From Verrucomicrobiota bacterium (GTDB lineage: Bacteria; Verrucomicrobiota; Verrucomicrobiia; Chthoniobacterales; Terrimicrobiaceae), in contig JAPLTI010000335.1 in NCBI GenBank assembly GCA_026398285.1, forward strand, positions 1-6,907: a stretch of 6,907 bases of DNA, read 5' to 3'. Shown here piece by piece: positions 1 through 6,445 of the stretch. The position numbers and the translations under genes are program-made. Positions within the stretch are counted from its first letter, which is position 1. Each line of letters starts with the position of its first letter. The notes under the pieces are model-generated. The model did not search any database, had not been told where the DNA came from, and was given only the letters and a program-made list of their open reading frames with translations.

Positions 1-2
1 TG

Positions 3-614
3 TTAGGTATTATCAGATCGCCTCGACGAGTTCCGTTGTTTCGTGCTGGCGGACTAGGCGATGGCGGATATTGGCTTCCGGAAGATTTGGAGGGTATTCG
101 CTATTGCTTTTCTCCGGGAGTTGCTACGAATAGTTCTTTTGAGGAGGATTTGGTATCAAGAGATATGCAGATTTTCTTGGCAGATAAATCGGTTGACACT
201 CCACCGATTCAAAACGAAAAATTTCATTTTATCAAAAAACACTTGGCTTCCTATAGTGACAATTGTGAATCTTTGATTTCGTTGGAGGATTGGTGTGCAG
301 AATCGATCCCCAATAGTGAATCTGAATCAGAACTTCTCTTGCAAATGGACATCGAAGGGTGTGAATATGAGGTAATCCATTCCATTTCACAGAAACTACT
401 TAAGAGGTTCAAGGTGCTTGTGATTGAATTTCATAATTTGCACCAACTCCTAAATTGCAACCAATTTGAAATGATGGAAAGGGCGTTCCTGAAAATCTTA
501 AAAGATTTTGATGTTGTGCATTTTGAGGAAAACCGATTCGCTGGTTACTTTGAGGTCTCTGGAAAAAGTTACTCCCGCCTGCTAGAGGTTACATTTATCA
601 GAAAATTAAAATGA
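3..614 (+). CDS. METTL24-type / FkbM-like SAM-dependent methyltransferase, 5' end missing
   Basis: Probably transfers a methyl group from S-adenosylmethionine to a sugar hydroxyl in the glycan made by this cluster; the substrate is inferred from context. The frame is open to the left edge (first full codon at 3), so the true start lies outside the window. The TTG at 36 is not a convincing start because conserved sequence already runs through it. Visible family marks are GDGGYW (57-74), the SAM-binding-like FSPGVATNSSFEEDL stretch (about 108-152), FHFIKKHLA (about 222-248), the acidic MDIEGCEYEV motif (345-374), EFHNL (426-440) and a closing LEVTFIRK. This order matches the Methyltransf_22/METTL24 family, a relative of FkbM methyltransferases. 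Where many relatives have a D-x-T-like element after the SAM region, this protein reads ADKSV. Its stop overlaps the next gene's start (ATGA), implying translational coupling. The gene is clearly more AT-rich than those at the right end. The fold assignment is fairly sure; the acceptor is unknown. Confidence 0.85.
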   Translation, partial: LGIIRSPRRVPLFRAGGLGDGGYWLPEDLEGIRYCFSPGVATNSSFEEDLVSRDMQIFLADKSVDTPPIQNEKFHFIKKHLASYSDNCESLISLEDWCAESIPNSESESELLLQMDIEGCEYEVIHSISQKLLKRFKVLVIEFHNLHQLLNCNQFEMMERAFLKILKDFDVVHFEENRFAGYFEVSGKSYSRLLEVTFIRKLK

Positions 615-1615
615 TCATCAATCATTCCAGTCGCCATGGCCACATGGGTTTAACAGGGGATAACGGAGCCTGGTTGAAGGAAGTAAGAATTGGCGATGAT
701 ATGCTGACCACCGAATTTCGGGATGGTAAGTTTGATGCCATGATTTGTTGGTGGGAGTTTACGGAAGAGTTTTTGGCGTTCGAGGGGCCGAAACTTTTTT
801 ATTGTTGTGAGCCGAGTTTTTATTTTCGTGGTTGGCGATCTTCAAAGAGCGAGTTGAGGAGGCGATTGCATTCTCTGCGTGCGGATGAGTTTACTTGGCA
901 TTTTCACGAAAATCCACAGATGCGCGTTGAGCATGAGACATCAGCCTTTTCGGATAAAAATCTTCCCCTGGGAGACCATGCGATTCAAAATGCCGCTACG
1001 GTCCTTGGCAATCTTGGAAGGCCAATTTTCCGTAATAAAGGTCGGCAAAAGCGGCTAAAGTTTATCATTGAGAGTGGATGCCATATCTATGGGCCAAATA
1101 AAAATTGGGGCAGTTTTCAACTGGATTTGTTTTCGAAAAAGGGCTTTCCAGTTGGCTACCAAGGGGAGTGTTCGCACACGCAAAAGATTTCTATTCTCTC
1201 TAAATACCATGCTTGCATCTGCTTTGAAAATAGCAGTGAACCTGAATATTTCACGGAGAAGTTCCCTGACGCCGTGCGGGCGGGATGCGTTCCGATTTAT
1301 CATCCACATCCTGCTGTAAGGGAAAAATTCTTAAAAGGCGCCATTTGGGTGGATCCTGTGGACTATGGGTTGGATGCTCGTGCAACGATGGAGGCTGCAT
1401 TAAAATTGGAACGAAAGGAGGTTGCGCTACAAAATTTCCAGTGGCTCAGGGACAATGCCAACCTCCAGCAAACGATAGTCGAAAAAATTTATGAAAAACT
1501 GGCCGGTATTTTAAGGGGAAAGATGTCTGGAGCAATTTCTCTTCCTGAAAGCGCTACCCGGGCGAATTTGCCCGATGAATACTTTGAGGCAACGCACCGA
1601 CAGGGCGCGGTTTGA
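611..1615 (+). CDS. GT10-family glycosyltransferase (alpha-fucosyltransferase type)
   Basis: Predicted to transfer a sugar, by family precedent L-fucose from GDP-fucose in alpha-1,3/1,4 linkage, onto the growing oligosaccharide at the cytoplasmic membrane face. The protein has 334 residues. An N-terminal acceptor-side half includes WWEFTEEF and PKLFYCCEPSFYF. The donor-binding half carries the GT10 signature CFENSSEPEYFTEK (residues 204-217), followed by AVRAGCVPIYHPHP and GAIWVDP. The E-N pair at 206-207 and T-E-K at 215-217 are the conserved FENS...TEK elements; the lysine is linked to nucleotide-sugar binding in studied members. The usual Y-K-F before FENS is KYHACICFENS here. The last ~35 residues form a polar tail without the heptad repeats of Helicobacter enzymes. 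ATG at 611 is chosen for the 4-bp overlap with the upstream gene; no Shine-Dalgarno precedes it. There is no signal peptide or membrane segment. Family call is strong; fucose as donor is inferred, since no GDP-fucose genes are visible. Confidence 0.86.
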   Translation: MIINHSSRHGHMGLTGDNGAWLKEVRIGDDMLTTEFRDGKFDAMICWWEFTEEFLAFEGPKLFYCCEPSFYFRGWRSSKSELRRRLHSLRADEFTWHFHENPQMRVEHETSAFSDKNLPLGDHAIQNAATVLGNLGRPIFRNKGRQKRLKFIIESGCHIYGPNKNWGSFQLDLFSKKGFPVGYQGECSHTQKISILSKYHACICFENSSEPEYFTEKFPDAVRAGCVPIYHPHPAVREKFLKGAIWVDPVDYGLDARATMEAALKLERKEVALQNFQWLRDNANLQQTIVEKIYEKLAGILRGKMSGAISLPESATRANLPDEYFEATHRQGAV

Positions 1616-1820
1616 AAGAAATAAACCCTGGAGTTCTTGGATGTGAATGCATGATCCCGCAATCGGCACTATCGGAGAAAATCAAACTCACTCAAGAGCG
1701 CTTGCATCTGTTTTTTCCTCCAGATTTTTGCTTTTCCCTTTTAATCAAAGCAAGCTTTATATCCCCCCCCATTTTCTTCGTGGATTTTCATTTGATTCGT
1801 GGTTAAACTTTCTCTAATTG
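1616..1820. other. 205-bp spacer before the polymerase gene; T/C-rich with C8 run
   Basis: No credible gene lies here. A 64-codon frame (TTG at 1612 to 1806) exists, but its product is Phe/Pro-rich, resembles nothing I recognise and overlaps the GT10 end. The right half is rich in T and C and includes T6 at 1711-1716 and C8 at 1763-1770. A 7-bp inverted repeat (TTGCTTT at 1728-1734, AAAGCAA at 1747-1753, 12-base loop) is present without a T tract after it, so it is a poor terminator. No good -35/-10 pair at 16-18 bp spacing was found clear of the start codon. The gap breaks the tight packing of the flanking genes, so a promoter or regulatory leader for the polymerase is possible but unproven. 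Confidence 0.5.
1763..1770 (+). repeat. C8 homopolymer in the polymerase upstream region
   Basis: Eight consecutive C residues lie about 50 bp upstream of the polymerase ATG. Poly-C or poly-G runs in upstream regions of surface-structure genes can change length by slipped-strand mispairing and alter promoter spacing. Eight is at the low end for this, and no promoter elements are recognisable on either side, so a regulatory role is only a possibility. Confidence 0.45.
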
Positions 1821-3212
1821 ATGCCTGACGAAACAATCCTTCTTCCGATCGGGTTTTATCTTTCGCTTGCTCTGTGCGGAGTGGGTATGGTTGTGGCATT
1901 GACTCAGCTCAAGCGGGGAATTGGTTTGCCGACAATGACCGTGCTTGCGACAGTGGTCGCATGGTATTTTGTGGATGCCGTGTATAATGACTACAACCAG
2001 TATACTTTAAACATTGGTGCGGACATGCTGGATCTGGCATGGGGACAGGTTGGGCTCTTTGTGATCAGTTTCCTGTTCTTCGCAAATTTTTTCCACCGCT
2101 GGATCAATAAGAATCTGTTGAGAGAGGAAAGCTATTTCATGAGGTTGATGAATAAAGGAGGTGTCGATGCGCCATCTTTTCAACGGCGCATGGATCTTTC
2201 CATGAACATGATCGGTGCGTTTTGGATTCTGCTTATGGCCATCGCGATGTGGCGGACCAATTTCGACTTTATGGGCATGTTTTTTCCCTACATCTCGGGT
2301 AAAGCCTATCCATGGTCGCGAGGGCGGGTGGGCGCAGGTTTTGATGCCGTGATTTCACTTTACGGTTATGTGCATGTATTGCTTGTCTCAGCCAGTGGAG
2401 TCATCTGGGCCTTGTCGAAAAACAAGAAAACTAGAATGACGGCTGGCTTGGTCTTCCTGCTCAGCGCTCCGTGGTTTCTTTTAGACCGTGTGAGAAATCT
2501 CATGTTGGCAACGATCTTGCCTGGGTTGTTGGCATGGGTGTTCGTGCGTTTTCGGGGTGGGTTGTTCCTCCGGGTCGCCTTGCTTGTGGGAGCGTTTTTG
2601 GTAGTTGATGGCTGGATGCGCTTTGTGATTCAAGTTCGCACCGAGGCCAATGTGGCTTATGCATTCCAGCAGGTCGGTTTAACTGGTGTAACGGAAGCCA
2701 TTCAAGGAAAAGAAATCAAACATGCCGGCTTGAATATGTTTGAGGAATTGGGCTGGATGAACAAATTCATTGAGCATGGGACATTCACTCCAAACTCGGG
2801 TTCGCGTTATTTTGCGGAGCTTGTGAATCCGATTCCGCGTGTCCTATGGCCGAACAAACCGATGATTGGAATTGATTACGCGATTGCGCGTGGTCAAAAG
2901 TTTGGCGAGGCTGGGGATAGAGGCTCCGCTGGTGTGGGCGCGACGATTTCCACGGGTATGATCGGGCAGGGAGTGGTGAATTTTGGGCGTTTCTTCGGAC
3001 CGATCGCTGCGGCGCTCTTAATGGGAATCTGGGCCGCACTCTTGGCCAGGCAGGATCTGATGGGGGATAGAACGGGTCGCTTATTGCTGTTTTTTTTCGG
3101 AATTGTGCTTACCTTCAACCTCGGGCGGGATATCACGCTGATTACGTTGTATCCGTTTGTTTTCGGAATTATTATGATGAGAGTCTGGGTTAAAGTAAAA
3201 GGGGAGCAATAG
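1821..3212 (+). CDS. wzy: Wzy-like oligosaccharide repeat-unit (O-antigen) polymerase
   Basis: Integral inner-membrane protein of 463 residues, predicted to join lipid-linked repeat units on the periplasmic side in a Wzx/Wzy-type pathway. About eleven hydrophobic segments are visible: near residues 6-30, 36-55, 72-94, 128-147, 174-198, 205-222, 226-243, 247-270, 383-408, 418-435 and 438-457. A long hydrophilic loop (about 271-382) carries NPIPRVLWPNKP at 336-347; the PR-x-LWP-x-KP element is typical of this polymerase group and contains an arginine (R340) in the kind of loop where Wzy proteins keep functional arginines. Wzy proteins are poorly conserved, so topology plus this motif is the main evidence. 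ATG at 1821 is preferred over the TTG one codon earlier. No Shine-Dalgarno is seen. A T8 run lies at 3090-3097. Alternatives such as a ligase or flippase fit less well: the WPNKP loop is not a ligase hallmark and the topology is not flippase-like. Confidence 0.8.
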   Translation: MPDETILLPIGFYLSLALCGVGMVVALTQLKRGIGLPTMTVLATVVAWYFVDAVYNDYNQYTLNIGADMLDLAWGQVGLFVISFLFFANFFHRWINKNLLREESYFMRLMNKGGVDAPSFQRRMDLSMNMIGAFWILLMAIAMWRTNFDFMGMFFPYISGKAYPWSRGRVGAGFDAVISLYGYVHVLLVSASGVIWALSKNKKTRMTAGLVFLLSAPWFLLDRVRNLMLATILPGLLAWVFVRFRGGLFLRVALLVGAFLVVDGWMRFVIQVRTEANVAYAFQQVGLTGVTEAIQGKEIKHAGLNMFEELGWMNKFIEHGTFTPNSGSRYFAELVNPIPRVLWPNKPMIGIDYAIARGQKFGEAGDRGSAGVGATISTGMIGQGVVNFGRFFGPIAAALLMGIWAALLARQDLMGDRTGRLLLFFFGIVLTFNLGRDITLITLYPFVFGIIMMRVWVKVKGEQ

Positions 3213-3290
3213 GCGCTTTAACATGGATAGTTTCATTCAACGCCTTTCTGCTTAATTGTAAAAAAAGTAAATCCTTAGAAACTCACGCAA
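3213..3290. other. 78-bp A/T-rich spacer between polymerase and GT4 genes
   Basis: It contains a weak inverted repeat (AGGCG at 3211-3215, overlapping the polymerase stop, with CGCCT at 3241-3245; two further T-A pairs form if one C is bulged; 20-base loop). It is followed by TTCTGCTT and not by a clean T tract, so I do not call a terminator. An A7 run (3260-3266) and an A-rich leader precede the next ATG. TTTCAT (3231-3236) and TAATTG (3253-3258) sit 16 bp apart and could be a poor sigma-70-like pair. Nothing here is strong enough to name as a promoter. Confidence 0.4.
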
Positions 3291-4544
3291 ATGAAATCCG
3301 TTGTTTTATTTGATAATTTTGGCCCTTATCATGTTGCTCGTTTAAAAGCTGCGACTGGCGTGGCAGATATTACTGCCGTGGAGTTCGGCGGGGAGAGTGC
3401 AAACTACCTTTGGGAGGAGTCTCAAGTAGCGCTAAAAATCTTCACATTAAATCCTTCGGGAACGAGTTGGGAGATGTCGCGATCGGATTTTAGAGATAGA
3501 CTTCATAAAGTTTTGGATGAGGCTCGCCCGGATGTTGTCTTCATTCCGGGGTGGGCGACTCCGGGGCCTCTTTTAGCGCTCAAGTGGTGTCTAAAAAACA
3601 GAATTCCTGCGGTGATGATGTCGGAGTCCACCGCGTGGGATGTCCCGCGTGTTTTTTTCAGGGAATGGATCAAGTCTACCGTTGTTTCTTTGGCCTCTTC
3701 CGCGTTGGTCGGTGGCCAGCCCCAGCGGGATTACATGATCCAGCTTGGAATGCCTGCTGAGCGGATTTTTACTGGCTACAATATGGTGGATAATGAGTTT
3801 TTCATTTCACAGTCTGATCTCTGGAGGGAAAATCATCCGGATTCGCCTGCCGGACACCGTGGGCCATATTTTTTGGCTTCAAACCGATTTGTTTACAAAA
3901 AAAATCTTTTTTTTCTTTTGGATGCCTATGCTGGCTATGTGAAAGGCTGGCCTTCGTCTCCCACAGCCAGCCCGATTTGGCCGCTTGTCTTGCTGGGTGA
4001 TGGCGAGCTGAGGGAACCGCTCCTCGAGCATGCTCGGAAGTTGGGTTTGGATCTGGAATTCACAGCACCTTGGGAGGGCGTTGAGACGCCCCATCCGCGT
4101 GGTTGCGTTTATTTTCCTGGGTTTCGCCAAGTCAATGAGCTGCCTCGATTCTATGCGGGAGCCGGGGCCTTTGTTCACGCCAGCTTGAGCGAGCAGTGGG
4201 GCTTGGTCGTGAATGAGGCCATGGCATCGGAATTGCCGGTGCTCGTGAGCAAGCCTTGTGGTTGTGCGATTGATCTTGTGAAGGAGGGAGAGAATGGTTA
4301 TACTTTCGTACTATCCGCTCCTGCTGCTCTAACCGACCTCCTCCTTAAAATCTCACTCATGGATTCCTCCCCAAGAAAAAAAATGGGTCAACGCAGCCGT
4401 TCCATTATCTCGGATTGGGGCGAGGGGCATTTTGCCAATGGATTCCGATCCGCTGCCGAAGCGGCTCTTCAGGCTCCTCCCAAAGGATCCAAAATCTTTG
4501 CGAGGCTCCTTCTCGAGGTTTTCTGCAGGCGACTGATGGCATAA
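3291..4544 (+). CDS. GT4-family glycosyltransferase (group 1, GT-B fold)
   Basis: Predicted cytoplasmic or membrane-associated retaining glycosyltransferase that adds one sugar from a nucleotide donor to the lipid-linked oligosaccharide. Of 417 residues, about 1-190 form the acceptor-side Rossmann domain, opening with FDNFGPYHVARL and including DVVFIPGWATPG. About 195-370 form the donor domain: ASNRFVYKKNLFFLLDAY around residues 196-212, GDGELREPL from 236, YFPGF, then the E-x7-E motif EQWGLVVNE with glutamates 301 and 309, followed by EAMASELPVLVSKPCG and VKEGENGYTF. This is the full GT4 motif set, so the enzyme looks intact; donor and linkage cannot be read from sequence. ATG at 3291 begins directly with the first beta strand. 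No Shine-Dalgarno is present; the leader is A-rich. A8 and T8 runs at 3897-3914 and A8 at 4376-4383 lie inside the gene. Only 4 bp separate it from asnB, so the two are almost certainly cotranscribed. Confidence 0.9.
   Translation: MKSVVLFDNFGPYHVARLKAATGVADITAVEFGGESANYLWEESQVALKIFTLNPSGTSWEMSRSDFRDRLHKVLDEARPDVVFIPGWATPGPLLALKWCLKNRIPAVMMSESTAWDVPRVFFREWIKSTVVSLASSALVGGQPQRDYMIQLGMPAERIFTGYNMVDNEFFISQSDLWRENHPDSPAGHRGPYFLASNRFVYKKNLFFLLDAYAGYVKGWPSSPTASPIWPLVLLGDGELREPLLEHARKLGLDLEFTAPWEGVETPHPRGCVYFPGFRQVNELPRFYAGAGAFVHASLSEQWGLVVNEAMASELPVLVSKPCGCAIDLVKEGENGYTFVLSAPAALTDLLLKISLMDSSPRKKMGQRSRSIISDWGEGHFANGFRSAAEAALQAPPKGSKIFARLLLEVFCRRLMA
3897..3914 (+). repeat. A8-TC-T8 homopolymer pair inside the GT4 gene
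   Basis: Eight A, then TC, then eight T form an 18-bp self-complementary stretch within the codons for YKKNLFFLL, next to the nucleotide-sugar-binding arginine/lysine region. A gain or loss of one base in either run would frameshift the enzyme before its catalytic E-x7-E motif. The frame is intact in this copy. Such runs can be sites of replication or transcriptional slippage, and also of sequencing error. Confidence 0.6.
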
Positions 4545-4548
4545 TTTT

Positions 4549-6426
4549 ATGTGTGGCATTGCTGGACAATTTGGAAAAGTAGATGAGGGATTCGCAGGGC
4601 GCGCGCTGGAGGGGTTGAGGCATCGCGGCCCTGACTCCGAAGGCGTGTGGCGCTCCGAGGCTCTTCTGATGGTGCACACGCGTCTGGCGATCATTGATCT
4701 CGGTGAAACGGGTCAACAGCCGATGCTCCTGATGCCGGATGGAGTCACGAAGAATGCGCCGCAACTATCCTCGACTGTCTCGGAACCTCCATGTGCCAGT
4801 GGAGCGAATCCCAAGGCGTGTCTGATTTTTAACGGGGAAATCTATAACTACCGCGAACTCCGAGCCGATCTCATCGAGCGTGGCGAGGTGTTTCAAAGCC
4901 AGTCGGACACAGAGGTTCTTCTCCGCATGCTCCTGCGCGATGGCGAGGCGGCGCTTCCAAAACTTTCCGGGATGTTTGCCTTTGCGTTCTGGGATTTTCA
5001 AAAACAGGAAGCCCTGCTGGCGCGCGATCCTCTCGGCATAAAGCCGCTCTACTATCGTTGTGATGCGGGTCAATTCAGCTTTGCATCCGAGGTCAAGGTT
5101 CTGGCCCAGGAGGACGATCTATGCAATGTGAATGCACTGAGGGATTACTTTTTGTGGGGGTCTTTCCAAGAGCCTCAGACATGCAACGCGGCGATAGAGG
5201 AACTGCCTGCCGGCTCTCTCCTGCGTTGGGATACCGGAAAGGTTGAGACAAAAAAATGGAGCAAGGTTTCGTTCAGCTCCACCAATGTCACCAGCAAAAC
5301 ACCGGCTGTGTATGTGCGTGAGCGCCTGGAGGCGAGTGTGCGGCGGCATCTGGTAAGCGATGTGCCGGTGGGCATCTTTTTGAGTGGTGGACTGGACTCC
5401 ACGGCGATCCTCGCCCTAACTCGAAAAATTCTTGGGACTAGCGCAAAAATTCATACATTTTCAATTGGATTTCAAGATGCTGCTTCGGATGAATCTGCTA
5501 TGGCAAAGCGCACGGCAGAGGTTTTCGGCACAGAACATAGCGAGTGGATCATCACTCCAGAAGATGGAGCCAAGGAAATCATCCCATTTCTGCAAGCAGT
5601 GGATCAACCGACCATAGATGGGTTCAATGTTTGGTGTGTATCCAAACTCGCCAAGCAAGCGGGGATAAAAGTGGCTCTTTCTGGCCAAGGGGGAGATGAA
5701 CTTTTCGGTGGCTACCCTTCGTTTCGCCGCGTTCCATTTCTCCACGCCGTATACCATTGGCTTGGGCCGCTGCGAGGTCTTCTGGGCACCATGCTTCCCC
5801 TCTCAAGCAGGCGTGGCCAGTGGGGGCGATTACCAGATTTTCTTGCCAGTAGGGGCGGATGGTTGGAGGCGTTCCATTGTCAGCGCGGTATTTTTACTTC
5901 AGAAGAGGCCTCAAAACTCGCTCAATTTTTCACTGGGCGGAAACCAGATCCCGTAAACTGGAGCATGGATGAGTTGCCAGCAAGGCCTGTGGAGAAGGTC
6001 GCTTACTTGGAAACCAAGAAATACCTTCGCAATCAATTGCTCCGGGATAGTGATGCCTTTTCGATGGCGCATGGCTTTGAGTTAAGAGTGCCGATGGTCG
6101 ATGCTCAATTGCTCGAAGAGCTAAGGGCTGTGCCATCAACGCTTCGCTTCCAAACTGGCAAACAAATTCTTCAAAAAGCTATTCCAGAAATTCCAGATTG
6201 GGTTAAGGGGCAAGGAAAGAAAGGTTTTAGCTTTCCATTTGAAAAATGGATGCGAATGGCATTTGGGCAGGTCTTGAATGACGCGTGTCGAGACATTCCA
6301 GTCACACCGACATCTTGGTACCAAACTTGGTCGATTGCGTCTTTTGTCCTCTGCGCAAAATCACACTCCGCTCCTCGGAAGCTTTCGCAAAGTTCCTCAG
6401 GCGACCAATTGGCAGGCACACATTGA
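4549..6426 (+). CDS. asnB: AsnB-type asparagine synthetase / glutamine amidotransferase in a glycan cluster
   Basis: Class II glutamine amidotransferase fused to an ATP-pyrophosphatase synthetase domain, 625 residues. It releases ammonia from glutamine and transfers it to an AMP-activated carboxylate: aspartate in true AsnB, possibly a uronic acid here. ATG at 4549 is fixed by Cys2, the N-terminal nucleophile (MCGIAGQFG). The glutaminase domain shows HRGPDSEG (25-32), TRLAIIDL, NGEIYNYRELR (from 95), SDTEVLLR (119-126) and ARDPLGIKPLYY. The synthetase domain shows the ATP loop SGGLDS (279-284), SGQGGDELFGGY (from 378), YLRNQLLRDSDAFSMAHG with RVPMVD (about 492-518) and KGFSFPFEKWM (558-568). 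Two oddities: about 20 extra residues between QQPM and NGEIYN (about 64-90), and a polar, unfamiliar tail after about residue 602 that may result from a frameshift. Adjacent to GT4 genes on both sides with 4-bp and 19-bp gaps, which favours a role in the polysaccharide. No Shine-Dalgarno. The enzyme class is sure; the substrate is not. Confidence 0.92.
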   Translation: MCGIAGQFGKVDEGFAGRALEGLRHRGPDSEGVWRSEALLMVHTRLAIIDLGETGQQPMLLMPDGVTKNAPQLSSTVSEPPCASGANPKACLIFNGEIYNYRELRADLIERGEVFQSQSDTEVLLRMLLRDGEAALPKLSGMFAFAFWDFQKQEALLARDPLGIKPLYYRCDAGQFSFASEVKVLAQEDDLCNVNALRDYFLWGSFQEPQTCNAAIEELPAGSLLRWDTGKVETKKWSKVSFSSTNVTSKTPAVYVRERLEASVRRHLVSDVPVGIFLSGGLDSTAILALTRKILGTSAKIHTFSIGFQDAASDESAMAKRTAEVFGTEHSEWIITPEDGAKEIIPFLQAVDQPTIDGFNVWCVSKLAKQAGIKVALSGQGGDELFGGYPSFRRVPFLHAVYHWLGPLRGLLGTMLPLSSRRGQWGRLPDFLASRGGWLEAFHCQRGIFTSEEASKLAQFFTGRKPDPVNWSMDELPARPVEKVAYLETKKYLRNQLLRDSDAFSMAHGFELRVPMVDAQLLEELRAVPSTLRFQTGKQILQKAIPEIPDWVKGQGKKGFSFPFEKWMRMAFGQVLNDACRDIPVTPTSWYQTWSIASFVLCAKSHSAPRKLSQSSSGDQLAGTH

Positions 6427-6445
6427 AGCCATTTATTGGATGGAA

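Noticed and set aside
36..614. TTG at 36 as the start of the methyltransferase
   Set aside because: The frame is open to the window edge and conserved sequence (VPLFRAGGLGDGGYW) spans the TTG, so the gene is truncated by the window.
1728..1753. TTGCTTT/AAAGCAA hairpin as a rho-independent terminator
   Set aside because: Stem is short and AT-rich, the loop is 12 bases, and it is followed by GCTTTATAT and C8 instead of a T tract.
1612..1806. 64-codon frame starting with TTG between GT10 and the polymerase
   Set aside because: TTG start overlapping the previous stop, no ribosome site, low-complexity Phe/Pro/Ile-rich product with no recognisable motif.
1791..1820. TTGATT and TAATTG 17 bp apart as a promoter for the polymerase
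   Set aside because: The -10-like box would run into the start codon, leaving no room for a leader unless the transcript is leaderless; the -10 match is also poor.
3211..3245. AGGCG/CGCCT inverted repeat after the polymerase as a terminator
   Set aside because: Only 5 perfect pairs (7 with a bulge), a 20-base loop, and no uninterrupted T run after it.
4353..4764. Overlapping antisense frames of 113 and 119 codons over the GT4/asnB junction
   Set aside because: Both oppose well-supported sense genes, including the catalytic Cys2 region of AsnB, and encode Arg/Pro-rich sequence without recognisable domains.
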